NCBI RefSeq assembly: GCF_001039355.2
Contig: NW_019773649.1
Span: 1-30,474, forward strand
Source: Lingula anatina
Lineage: Eukaryota > Brachiopoda > Lingulata > Lingulida > Lingulidae
DNA length: 30,474 nt
Direction: 5' to 3'
Part shown: positions 10,224 through 20,900 of the stretch, one piece after another
Position numbering within the stretch: position 1 is the stretch's first letter
Layout: every line of letters begins with the position of its first letter
Made by a program: the position numbers and the translations under genes
Notes under the pieces: generated by a model
What the model saw: only the letters and a program-made list of their open reading frames with translations
Told to the model about the DNA's origin: nothing
The model's database searches: none

Positions 10224-10640
10224 GACTTTTTAATCAGTTTTAACTTAGGCGTGGAAAGGTTTCTTTTGGCTTCAGCAGAAAGCAATAGCTAGGTTAAGGT
10301 TTGATTGGCGGTAAAAGTGTAAATCTAAATCAAATTTTGATAACATTCGTACAAGGTTAACAACATATAAAATCCGTTGAAACATTCGATAGAATAAATA
10401 TACGTTCGCTACCAATACAACGAAAAGAGTGCTCGGTGGTCTGTCTTGCTGCGCTTGGTTCAGGGCGGTATCGGTGCATAGTTGTGCCGCGCGAAAGACA
10501 CATGCGAAGAAGATATACATGTAGTTTTGTTAAAAGAAAATAGCCTACTAGATATTTCACGTTAAATATGGCCATAAATGTGCCGAGAGTGCTTCTGTTT
10601 GGAGATTCTTTAACGCAGGTATAGTATCGAGTCGTTAATC
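10224..10640 (+). repeat. IAH1: Tandem segmental duplication, copy 1 (IAH1 promoter and exon 1)
   Basis: This segment aligns by eye over about 400 bases to 10851-11285. Shared blocks include the tttaatcagtttt / tcaatcagttt start, cagcagaaag / cagtagaaag, ataaaatccg, the ggtctgtcttgctgc / ggtttgtcttgctgc block, agatattt, and the exon plus its caggtatagtat splice site. A TATAAAA sits at 10366-10372, 196 bases before the start codon. This copy is rich in CpG. Confidence 0.85.
10568..10618 (+). CDS. IAH1: IAH1 exon 1 (GDSL nucleophile motif)
   Basis: Encodes MAINVPRVLLFGDSLTQ, 17 codons in phase 0, with donor GTATAG from 10619. This copy carries the intact GDSL motif and is the expected main first exon. 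Confidence 0.92.
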
Positions 10641-13580
10641 TGTCCAGTGCGTTAAAATGAAACTAGCAGAAGTGACGTACGTTTCGGCACACCTGTTTCC
10701 AACTTGTGTTACAATTAAGAATGCAATCAAGCCTATAAACACACGCCATTTGTATATATCACGTCACATCTGGCCTCGAAAGTTGCAGGTCGGATCGAGG
10801 CTGAAGACTGTGACAAAATCCACAATTGCTAACTGCAGTAAGTAGCTATCGACGCTTTTTCAATCAGTTTCACTTCATTGCGGGGAGGTTTCCAAAACTT
10901 CAGTAGAAAGGAATAACTTACGTCATGGTTTAAATTCAAATTCTAAATCTAAATTGAATTTTTATTTCATTCAAAGAAGGTATAAAAATCAACATAAAAT
11001 CCGCTAAAATTAGTAGCAGCAATTTATATTTGCTTCTGATTTGTGCATAAATGTTTCACGCTGGTTGAAAAGTGTGTTTGGTGGTTTGTCTTGCTGCACT
11101 ACTACTGGTTTTGTGCAGTATCAGTGCACAGTTTGCAGGGCAAAATACACATGGTGAAAGCAGATTTCTTAAAGAAAGTATCCAAATAGATATTTTACAT
11201 TGACTATGGCTGTAAGTGTGTCTAAAGTGCTTCTTTTTGGCAGTTCTTCAACACAGGTATAGTATGTCGAGTATAGTTTATCTGCATGTGCAGAACTACG
11301 GGGAAACTACCAGTAATGAAATACTTTTAATTCTGCTGCAGTTCATTCTGTCATCTAACTTTAAAATACAGTTACCATACTTAAAAAAACAATAATTTAA
11401 ATAAACTATCAAAATCAGTTCAGTGTTTTTAAACAAAATTATGAAAAAAGGCTACTATTAGATCTGATGGTTGCAAATAAAACCCATCTGTTACCCTAGT
11501 AATAGGCATGTTAAAACAATCTTGAAAATGAATTTGAAGTATGGGCAGCAAGGAAAGTGAAGACATGAGACTTGGAGGTAAGAAATCTTCAGAAATGAGA
11601 GTTGCAGACTGTAAGATGTTACTATTATGTATGTTTTCTTTACAGTTTGGCTACAGTGAGGACGGCTGCTGGGTGTCTGTAATAGCTGATAAGCTTCAAA
11701 GGTAGGGCAATCTGCAAGGTCTGTTTCAGCTTGATGTTTATTACTTTGTTTTACTGAGTATATGACTCGACTGAAGTGATTGCAATTAGGCTGGAAGGTA
11801 CACAGCATACCTTCCATACATCTGCCATTAGATATATAAGAAGCAGACTGTGTTGCCTTGTTTCTTAAAGCATTAAAGATAGTCTGAATTTAGAATTTGC
11901 AACCTTTAAGTCCACTGGAAGTCAAAAGTTATGAAATATAAAAAGTCAAAACATTTTAATGAGATCTTGTTTAGGTCAGCAACTACTATGTGGCACCCAA
12001 GGAGTCGAATGGTGAACATCATCATGAACATACTTCAAGCCTTGGTCCAATGATTTACTTAGTTCAATGTAATAAACATGCATCTGTTATATTTTAGGAA
12101 ATGTGATGTCATCAACAGGGGATACTCAGGGTACAACACAAGATGGGCCCGCCTCATGTTACCAAAACTGGTTACCAAGGAAACAGCCAATGACATCGCT
12201 GCCATGGTGATATTCTTTGGCGCCAATGACTCTGTGCTGAAAGATTTGAATCCTCATCAACATGTCCCGCTGGAGGAGTACCAAGATAATTTGTCTTCAA
12301 TGATTACTTATCTCAAGGTAGGGAAAGATAGCTTCAGAAGATTATTTTCACCCTGGAAATCATTGACCTTAGGGCCTTTAAAATTTTGTACATGTAAATG
12401 GGAGGAACAGGGTACTTATTGCTCTGATGAGAACATCAAGAGATCACATCAACAGCCATCGGTCTTCTGATGGAAAGTCAATTTTTTTATTTGACCTCTT
12501 GGTGTGAAAATATATTGTTAATATTGAAAATTTGGCATATGTTGTCAAAGTAAGCTTTTGTCAGACTTTAAAGATACCAGATGGTGGAAAATCTTTCAAA
12601 AAATAAAAGAAAAAAGAAAAAAAAAAGATAAGAAAAAAGTTGAAGTATGAGTTTAACCCAGATTCTGTGGTACATGATTTCAGAGCTGTGGCTTGGGGAG
12701 TAATAGAATTATCCTAATAGGACCTCCCCCTTGTGATGAACAACACTGGAAAGAGAGAATGGATGCTGAGGGTGAGTGAGGACCCACTAACTGAAACCCT
12801 ATGGGTTGTTGATCTTCCCGCCCCCTTTAATGTTATTAGACAGATACTGCAAAGTATCTGTGATATGATCTTGAATGTTGTAATTTTAGTGTTACTTATA
12901 AGAGTTGATTTACTTTCATAGACCCCCAATACAAGTGTATTAAATATTGGATAATCACTTTTAGGTCGACCGCAGTCTAAATCCCAAGAGCAGACAGCCC
13001 TGTATGCCAAAGCTTGTGAGTCAGTTCACAAATCTCATGGTACAGGATTTGTGGACCTATATACTGATATGCTGAAGGCAGGCGCAGAAGGAGACGTGAG
13101 TATCACAATGTTGCATGCACTAAAAGTGCACCTAATACAACAAAAGAGCCTAACAGACTCAATGGACTTCTCTAACACAGTGACATGATGTGCAGTAGAG
13201 CTTGGGCAAAGGCACAACAATGTATTTTTGGATATTTAATTGTCACATCTAGCACAATTGCACAGTGGATGGAGGCACATGACAGATGTTTTTTATAGTC
13301 ATGACCAATGTTATTACACCTACTGAAATATTTCATCATCAATGAACAGATTAGAATTAAAAAAGTCATTATTCATTTGAATTTTCATTGATTTTTTTTT
13401 CAGAGTTGGAAGTCATTTCTAAATGATGGTTTGCACTTCTCGGCGGCTGGCTCAAAGTTTTTGGCAGAGCGGTTATGGCAGCAACTGGAAGGCATAGTCT
13501 CTGACATTGGGATGATTTTTCCAGATTGGAAAACAGTAGATTATGTTAATCCAGAAGCAGTGTTTTCTGCTATAAATTAA
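10568..13580 (+). CDS. IAH1: IAH1-type GDSL/SGNH esterase (gene span)
   Basis: Six exons (10568-10618, 11646-11701, 12098-12317, 12684-12771, 12965-13095, 13404-13580) join in phase to give 240 residues; human IAH1 is about 248. SGNH blocks are all present: block I LLFGDSLTQ with nucleophile Ser14, block II glycine in RGYSGYNTRW, block III FFGAND with Asn79, and block V DGLH with Asp190 and His193. Long stretches such as KCDVINRGYSGYNTRWA read almost like the vertebrate protein. The family hydrolyses small carboxylic esters (isoamyl acetate in yeast Iah1); the animal substrate is not settled. No signal peptide, so probably cytosolic. The start is the ATG in copy 1 of the duplicated first exon, seven codons before LLFGDS. 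Introns of 300-400 bases show nothing notable. The gene ends 570 bases from the convergent ENPP6 stop. Confidence 0.95.
10851..11285 (+). repeat. IAH1: Tandem segmental duplication, copy 2 (alternative IAH1 promoter and exon 1)
   Basis: This is the diverged partner of 10224-10640 and lies inside IAH1 intron 1. It retains an ATG, a 51-base exon and the same donor, but many CpG sites of copy 1 are TpG or CpA here. It may be an alternative promoter and first exon, or a decaying relic. Confidence 0.85.
11206..11256 (+). CDS. IAH1: Duplicated alternative IAH1 exon 1 with altered GDSL motif
   Basis: Encodes MAVSVSKVLLFGSSSTQ, 17 codons with the same length, phase and donor (GTATAG) as exon 1. Asp of GDSL is Ser and the following Leu is Ser; the position of the nucleophile serine is kept. 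It can splice to 11646 in frame. Whether it is transcribed is unknown; an enzyme made from it would probably have changed or lost activity. Confidence 0.65.
11646..11701 (+). CDS. IAH1: IAH1 exon 2
   Basis: An acceptor (tttctttacag) ends at 11645 and a GTAGGG donor starts at 11702. Encodes FGYSEDGCWVSVIADKLQ and two bases of an arginine codon completed by exon 3. Confidence 0.9.
12098..12317 (+). CDS. IAH1: IAH1 exon 3 (blocks II and III)
   Basis: An acceptor (gttatattttag) ends at 12097 and a GTAGGG donor starts at 12318. Encodes KCDVINRGYSGYN and the oxyanion-hole motif FFGANDS, ending MITYLK. Confidence 0.94.
12684..12771 (+). CDS. IAH1: IAH1 exon 4
   Basis: An acceptor (tgatttcag) ends at 12683 and a GTGAGT donor starts at 12772. 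Encodes the strand NRIILIGPPPCDEQHW and ends with one base of a split glycine codon. It matches the ILITPTPLCE region of the family. Confidence 0.9.
12965..13095 (+). CDS. IAH1: IAH1 exon 5
   Basis: An acceptor (atcacttttag) ends at 12964 and a GTGAGT donor starts at 13096. Encodes EQTALYAKACESVHKSHG and GFVDLYTDML, the family's helix and strand before the catalytic loop. Confidence 0.9.
13404..13580 (+). CDS. IAH1: IAH1 last exon (catalytic DxxH)
   Basis: An acceptor with a T-rich tract ends at 13403. Encodes FLNDGLHFSAAGSKFLAERL with the catalytic Asp-Gly-Leu-His, and stops at TAA 13578-13580. Confidence 0.94.
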   Translation, partial: SWKSFLNDGLHFSAAGSKFLAERLWQQLEGIVSDIGMIFPDWKTVDYVNPEAVFSAIN

Positions 13581-14150
13581 TATAGACTCTATATAAATTA
13601 TCACCTGTTACCTCAAGATGTGATTTATATGGAACAAGCATTATGGAGCAATTTTTTAAAATATTATTATATTAAGATCTAATGTGAGCATCACTTTAAC
13701 TTGAATTAATGCATTAATCAAACAAATTTTCCTGTCCCTTAATGTCTGAGGCATTTTAATTTGCAGTAAAATGTTCTGTACTAATACTCGTTTCTCTTAT
13801 AACTGATATAACCCATTCTTTTAAGTGAAAATACATTCCATTTTACATGCAATTATTCAATAATATGTCATTGATAATTCATTTATTGCCATTTGACTAT
13901 ATTTTCGTACAAAAATCAGTCTTGATAGATTATTTGAAATGTGCTAATAGCAGTAGAAATATATAGATGTTATACAATAACAAGCGTCATTGTTTATGTC
14001 TGATAATATTCAACATCGTGTGCCCTAACATCAATACTATTTTACAAAATAGATGTTCTGTAGAAACATTTTCTTTCTTCATAATGTTAAAACACATTAT
14101 GCAACATATAGACTTATGAAAAATTAATTAATCTACATCTTTCACTTTAA
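13581..14150. other. Convergent intergenic region, IAH1 and ENPP6
   Basis: 570 AT-rich bases between the two stop codons. A minus-strand AATAAA (13882-13887) could serve ENPP6. I see no AATAAA for IAH1 in this stretch, so its transcript may use a variant signal or run further and overlap ENPP6. Confidence 0.6.
13882..13887 (-). terminator. ENPP6: Candidate polyadenylation signal for ENPP6
   Basis: AATAAA on the minus strand, about 265 bases after the ENPP6 stop codon. Confidence 0.4.
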
Positions 14151-14392
14151 TCAAGGTTCATAGTTATTATTCACAATAACTATGATCACAACACTGGGTG
14201 CAATGGATTTCACGCTGGCTGTATTAGCCTCTTCTTGTGCGGTGAAGTAGGGGACTTCATTTTTTAAAAACGGCTCCACGTTAGCCCACGTGCCGTTATG
14301 GTGTGGTGAGGGTGTCACGTCTAGCACTTTACACATCAGTTGGTACATGTCCACCGCTTCAACAACGGTCGTCTGCGCACCGGGGCGAAAGG
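14151..14392 (-). CDS. ENPP6: ENPP6 last exon
   Basis: An acceptor (cttctttccag) precedes 14392. Encodes [39 protein letters not shown] and a hydrophobic stretch ending NNNYEP, with a TGA stop at 14151-14153. The tail past the catalytic domain is not conserved. Confidence 0.92.
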
Positions 14393-15296
14393 CTGGAAAG
14401 AAGACATATTTTTTGCTTATATTTGTGAAGTCTGTGTTGAAATGTTCAAGGTTATTTTGCTATTGTTTCTTTATATAAACGAAACATTTACAAGTTTTTT
14501 TCAAATGACGAAGCCACGTTTATTATTTCACGTGCGACTAGAGCAGCGTTTCATTGTCGATAAATTTGGTTGGTTATTTCAATTATATTGAATTTCTTGA
14601 ATGTGAGTACGTAAGTGTAAACAGAACAACAAACGCATCTCTACGCTTTATTAGAATAAGTCGTGAAAACCGCAATATTGGAGCAGATTCCTTTCTCACC
14701 CGGTCCATATGCTGCAAAAATTCCTTGCATGTCTATGTCAAAGTTGTCATAACCATGCCAGCCCTGTTCTGGTAGTCCGGTGTCAGAATACACTCCAACG
14801 CTACGGCTGGAAAACTGCAGGAAAAATGTGGCATGATTTACGGCCGCCGGTGTTTGATTTACTATGCGGATTTTCTGTGTTTGGTTTTGGTAATTGAGCG
14901 CGATAGAAAAAATTACAGTATGATTCTCTCTTACAAAATGCCTTATGTATAAAACTTCAATTAGGAGAATTTGACAGCCACATTGTTAAATATCAGACGC
15001 GGTATAATTAAATCATTTACAAGAATGTTGATGTTATTTGAAATTAAAATGGAAAAGCCAATGTCAGTCTAATGGACCCGCAAATAAAAAAAATGGGAAC
15101 TTGCCGTTAAGATATAATATCCGGGATCCGCCACAAGGAGAATGGGTGGGGCACGATAGTGGTGCTTGTAGTGCCATCTATCGGGGATTTCCTCTCTTAG
15201 GTATGCTGACCAATGTTCCTCTATTGATAGTGCGTGCAGTACCTTTTAATAAAAAACGAAAAAAAAAAAGTTTTCAGGTGCGTTTTTACATGCAGT

Positions 15297-15349
<53 letters not shown>

Positions 15350-17944
15350 AGTGATAGTAGTAGTATATAGATTTTTTTCATTATGAGAAGACTTATTGAA
15401 ATAATACCGCGCAAAACCATACCTACCTGCAGAGTTTTATTCTGAGCTGGCCACACCCCCGTCACCGCCCCCGCCCCCACTGTCCTCTCCAGGTCAAAGT
15501 ACGACACGTGGTGACGTATATCTAACACGTGCTCTGGCACAGATACTGATGTCATACCGTGATCTGACATCAGCATGATATTGACGTCATCAGACATGAA
15601 TCTGTCTTCCAGCTCTTGATGCAGGTAGTCAAACCTAAAATATATTTTACAGACCGCATATGTTAATAAATCTGACTTTATCTTATGTGAAGGTTTTGAA
15701 ATCCAATGATATATAAATCACCAAATATTTAATTTCTAATCAAAATTAATGCCGCCGCTGAGCGCGTCACAGAAATTCATCTATTGAGTTCTAGATCATA
15801 ATAAGGGTAAAACCTTTGTCAAAAATGTATGGATGAATAAAGAGATAAATATATAAACAGGTAGATAAGTGAATGAATAATGAAATCGAAAAAAAAAAAA
15901 CTGATAAGCCCGCGCCCTCCCACCCCTTTCAAGGTACCTGGCATCCAGCTGGTATATGAGTTCCTGAACTTCCTGGGTGTCGGGACCGAACTTGTGACCG
16001 AATTTGTCCGGTAACTCTACGTAGATACCTGTAGAATAACAGAGACACTGTCCTGTTGGCGGTCTTGTTCTTTTAAATTACTATTTTGAAACAAATCTAT
16101 TAACTAGAAAAGATAATTAATACAAATGGGGATAATCCGAGATAGCCCGAAATCTCACGACTTACCTCAAAATCAAGTTTTGGAAAAGAGAAGAATAAAA
16201 ACATAATGGAAGACTTGCAAGTAAAACCTGACAGAATTCTCCACAGTACAAGTTCACTTTGCTTGCCGTGTTACATTTGTAGTACTTTCTTGGTCGACAT
16301 TCCCGACACTGCGGCACATTGAATTTCCCTTATCGCTAAAAACATGTATATAAAAAGTTATACCCCATATTCTGAGTGTTCTCGTGCCTTTCCTAATTAG
16401 TCTAAATGCCATATGACGTCACGTAGTGTCAACAACCCGTTAGGCTATCTCGGTTGATTCCCATATTCCCAGGCTATTGAGAGGCATTTACTTGACAATC
16501 AAAATGAGTTTTTCATTAAAGTAAAAATAAACCTATGTGTTTTTAAAATAAAATGAAGGCGTGTTTGAAGTTGATTGGTATTATATGCCAGACATCAAAG
16601 CATTTTATAGCACAAGTTCTTTCATAAAAAGCATCGAAACCTGAGAGTACGCACCAGGGTTCGTATAAGCGAGAGGTGGTAATGAATTTCGGTCATATAT
16701 GGATACAGATATGGAAAACGAGATCGAAATTTGTTATAAAGGTCCATGTCGCGCCAAGTAAATGCAATGTCTGGGTTGTAACTCTTCAAAGTTACCATCT
16801 CAGTATTTATAGGTAAGACCAGGGAATTATATCCTATACTGCGATATAATTCCCTGGTAAGGCAAACATACAAAAACTGAACAGTGGTATAATTTAAACA
16901 TTTAGATAAAAACTATGGCACAAAAATATTCAAATTATCATTAAACCGACCAATGAAATCTGCCGACTCGTTCTGAAATAGCCTCAAGCTCTCCTCTATG
17001 GCGACATCGAGGTCCCCCAGGTGGGGCATCGTGGTATAGGGGAGGCAGAAGGTGGGTCGGAGGCCCCCCACGCTCACCTCACATCCGGGCCAGAAGTACA
17101 GGTAGCTGGAACGACCCTGTTGTAAAATTAAAGGCGGAAAAGCTGAATTTAAAAGCTTAAACGAAACAATGATTGTTCTTGATTTAATGTGAACATAAAC
17201 TTTTTCCACCGTGAGTTTCAAAGAATACTGGACAGCCCCCCCCCTCTCCCCCTTTCAGCACCATCGCTATGCGTTACTGTGAACTGCACAGGCGTGTTGG
17301 CAACAGAAGCTAGTTTCCAGTATTCTTTGAAGCTTAGGATGAATAGATCTACACCTAATCTATAAGAGAGAACAGCACAATTCTCGTAAGAATTAGTAAG
17401 AATTTTTTTCAAATGATCCCTGAGCACCGTGAGGTCGGTGTGAGGTCCCTGTAGGCGCAGCTCTTTTAACCACTGCGTTATTAAAAAAGGCGGAGACAGA
17501 GAGAGAGAGAGAGAGAGGCGAGTCTCCAGGAGAAACTGAAATTCGTTCCCGAAGGGACGAAGCGAAGTTGACCGAAAGAAAAGTCAGTAAGAATGTGTGT
17601 GTGCGTGCGTGTTTGACAGAGTGCACGCGTGTGTGTGCGTGTGTGAGTGTGTGTGCAAGCACGTGTAGTATTCATACCTGTTTTTCAGCTGTTATCCACA
17701 CTGGCTCCCCACCCTCCCACCACAGTGACTCGTACTGAGCAGGGTAGCGACCCATCCGGAAATACTCGGCATATTTCGGGTCGTACACGTAGTTTCCAAG
17801 CAGGCCGTGACTTTCAACGTAGAGACCTGGCAAGGGAAAGAAAATTGTTACTCTTCTTTATGGGTTCTTTTCCCTGATTAATTTTTTCATTTATTTATTT
17901 CATCAGATGCAATTGTCCTAATTATGATACATAATCAGAAAGCA

Positions 17945-17989
<45 letters not shown>

Positions 17990-20900
17990 CAGATAAGGGA
18001 GATGACTTCAGGTTTTATGGGATGAACGTAATTTCAAATAGATTAATTTTAGGTCAAAAACATGTTTTTGTAGGTCTAATATGAAAGCAGAAATTCATGA
18101 ATTTCTTCAGTTGTGAAAACAGGGCGCATGAAACTCAACTATTTGGAACCGGAAATTATATTTTCATATGCGGTCAGTCGGAAAAGCTTGGTCAATTAAA
18201 TCCTTTCCTGTTATGCTCTTTAAATGAGTCATAAATGATATCAAAATACGCGACCAGCATCTGGACGAAGGTCGTCAAGAACTTAAATGAGTTTTTCAGA
18301 AAGGGTGGTGATTTTTCAACTTCTTTATCGGGGTATCAAGAAAGAAAAACATCTTATATTGGATCTCATTTTTAAAGGTCTAGCAAACTCGGGTCTAATT
18401 GTCTATGTGCGTAATGAGACTCTTAGTGCAGTTGCAGGCCGTTTTGTTCGTGGGTAATACTACATGGGGATGATTGTCAAGTGGAAAACGATGCTCTTTT
18501 GTTCCCGGGGAAAGATGAAAGACGAAAGCTCCACCTCTTAACTACCTGTTGAGAAATCTAACTTACAGATCAGCATGCTTATGGCAAAAAGATGAGTAAT
18601 TTTACAAAACAGTGAACACCAATAGTAAAGTGGCTCGGGAAGGCGACGTGGTATCCTGCACCAAGAGGGGAAATGAAACGCCAGTGCGCACCTAAAAAGA
18701 TATTGGGTGCATCTTTGGAAATTTGTGGTTTCAAAACTTCTTCATTTTTTCTAGACAATCCGTATTTATCTCAAAATCATGTCACATCATTTGTAAACTA
18801 CAGAGATCTTGTTCAAACTGATAATGAAAATTGCTCATGGTTTTGCTCAGTACAACTTTCTTTCATTTTCGTCTCCCCAATTTTTGTTAAATGCACATTT
18901 TGGTAAAAATTACTAGAACCAATAAACACTATGATTAATAAAATCAGAATACTTAAAATCCTTTTTAATAATTCTGATTTTGTTCTATGTAAAAACTTTC
19001 CGAAAATGAACATATTTGAACAGCTAAAAGTCAACCTCTTTCTGTGTCGCTGACTTGGCGTTTCCACTAGAAAAAATAAAAGATTTAGATCAGGAACGAG
19101 TTATAAACCTCTGTTGTAATGTGTTGGGTTAAACGACCAGCACTAAAAGTGGACGCTTGAGGTCAGCAGACGGACCAATGATTTAATTAACGGGGCATTC
19201 AGCGAACGGGAGAACGGTTCCACGATTTCAATTTTCTCTCTTTTAAGTAAAAGTTGAGGGGTGAAGCAATTACCTTTTAAACAGTTGACATGTTCCACGG
19301 GGTCAGATTTACTGTCGATTCACTTTAGCCAATAAGTTCAACTCTAGAGTCAGGTCAGTGAAGTTTGCAAGATAAAAAAAAGACAAGTGGCACCACGGCA
19401 CCCCCCCCCCCCACCACCATGCTAACATTATTTCTTCGCATATTTTGCAAGAAAGGCTAAATAATCTCGATGTTTTAAGTGGCCGACTTCGTAAAAGCTG
19501 ATATCTTTTTAGACAAGGAAACGCAGATGGGGAAAAACGAAGACATCAAACATTTCTTCATCTTTTTTTATGATTCTAATCTCATACTGGAAGATATTAT
19601 TGTTTACCCTTCCTCCACCCTTCTGGAATTGAAAACTATATATTTAAGAAGAGGATTGAGTTATCGTAACCCAAGTCCAAACTGCAGAGCTTTCGAATTT
19701 AATATAACATTTAACGATCTTTGAAATGACCTGCGAATAGTCCAAACTTTCTGACACGCGCACGTAGTCGCGTTTCCGGTTACTACATTTTGATAGAACG
19801 AAAGAAATTTTCACTGCCCAACTGGTATATGTACTGGTATTAGTAGAGCTGTATAAACTTATAATATAGCGCTGAGAGAAGTGCCATTGCCCCTGCTTGA
19901 TAGGATTGAATTGCTCTTTTCTGAGATTTTGAATTTGACTGTAAGTTTTCATACTTTTACAAATAAATATTTTATGTATGTATGCAAGAAGTCTTTATAA
20001 ATTTAATTGAGTTGTAAAATGATAATTATTATTATTATCGAAAAAATGCCATCAAATTTGTAATCGTGAAATTGCAGCTAACGATAAACGTGAGAAAACG
20101 AAGTCTGGTTTAGATTTAAAGAAAGAGGAATGAAAAAGAAATAAAAAGTTCCGTGTGAGTGATTTTTCTGTCCATTTACTCTCTTCAAATTCGTTTAATT
20201 TACTGTGACCGGAGGCTGACACGCACTTCCGATGACAGGAACATACCAATGTGCTTGGCAGGTTACGACTTTACAATCTGGCCCGCGTTTGGATCTGCTA
20301 CTGAATCGTCTTACAATCTTTGCCGATTTCGTTTTAAAATAGGTCGACTCATTGCAGACGTCATATCAAGTAATTTGGCATGAAATCGCTGAAAGAATGG
20401 GAACGTTTTTTTTTTTCTGTATAGTGAGGTAGGAAGTGCTTGCGAACTGTAGAGCAAATTATTGTAATTGATGTGAGCGGAAGAAACGGCGATGACATGT
20501 GTTGATAAATACTGGAGTAAAACCAATAGGACTGGTAACAGTAAGTTATTCATATAGCGGTATTATAAGGTTGGCAGCAGTAGTAAGTTTTTAGAAGTAG
20601 GAATAATGGTTTGTAGCGACAATTAGTAGCATCAGTGTCAAAGTTTGCTCCGCATAACTGCATGACAACAAGCAACATCGGAGCAACGGTTTACAGGGCT
20701 GCTGATTACCACATAGAGCATCCAGAAGAGAGGGAGAATTAATTAGTAGCAGTAAGTGAACACCATTCACTGACACTGAATTTGTCACCACAATTATCTC
20801 CTACCTGTTACCAGTGACTGATAGTTCGGGTAGGAGCTGGAGGGGAAGACAGGACGCAAGTACGTGGCCGATGCCCCCTTTTCCTTGATCCGAGGAAACC

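Larger units (their letters stand above)
10619..11645 (+). other. IAH1: IAH1 intron 1 containing the duplicated promoter/exon
   Basis: Apart from the second copy of the promoter and exon 1 (10851-11285), the intron holds no recognised coding or RNA gene. Confidence 0.7.

Noticed and set aside
11792-11816. 9-base inverted repeat tggaaggta / taccttcca in IAH1 intron 2
   Set aside because: Short arms with no flanking structure; likely chance.
16622-16873. 83-residue open frame in ENPP6 intron 3
   Set aside because: It overlaps a perfect hairpin, has no family features, and ENPP6 exons 3 and 4 join across it with continuous protein similarity.
18090-18105. Perfect 16-base palindrome gaaattcatgaatttc
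   Set aside because: Short, AT-rich and without a loop; expected occasionally by chance in 30 kb.
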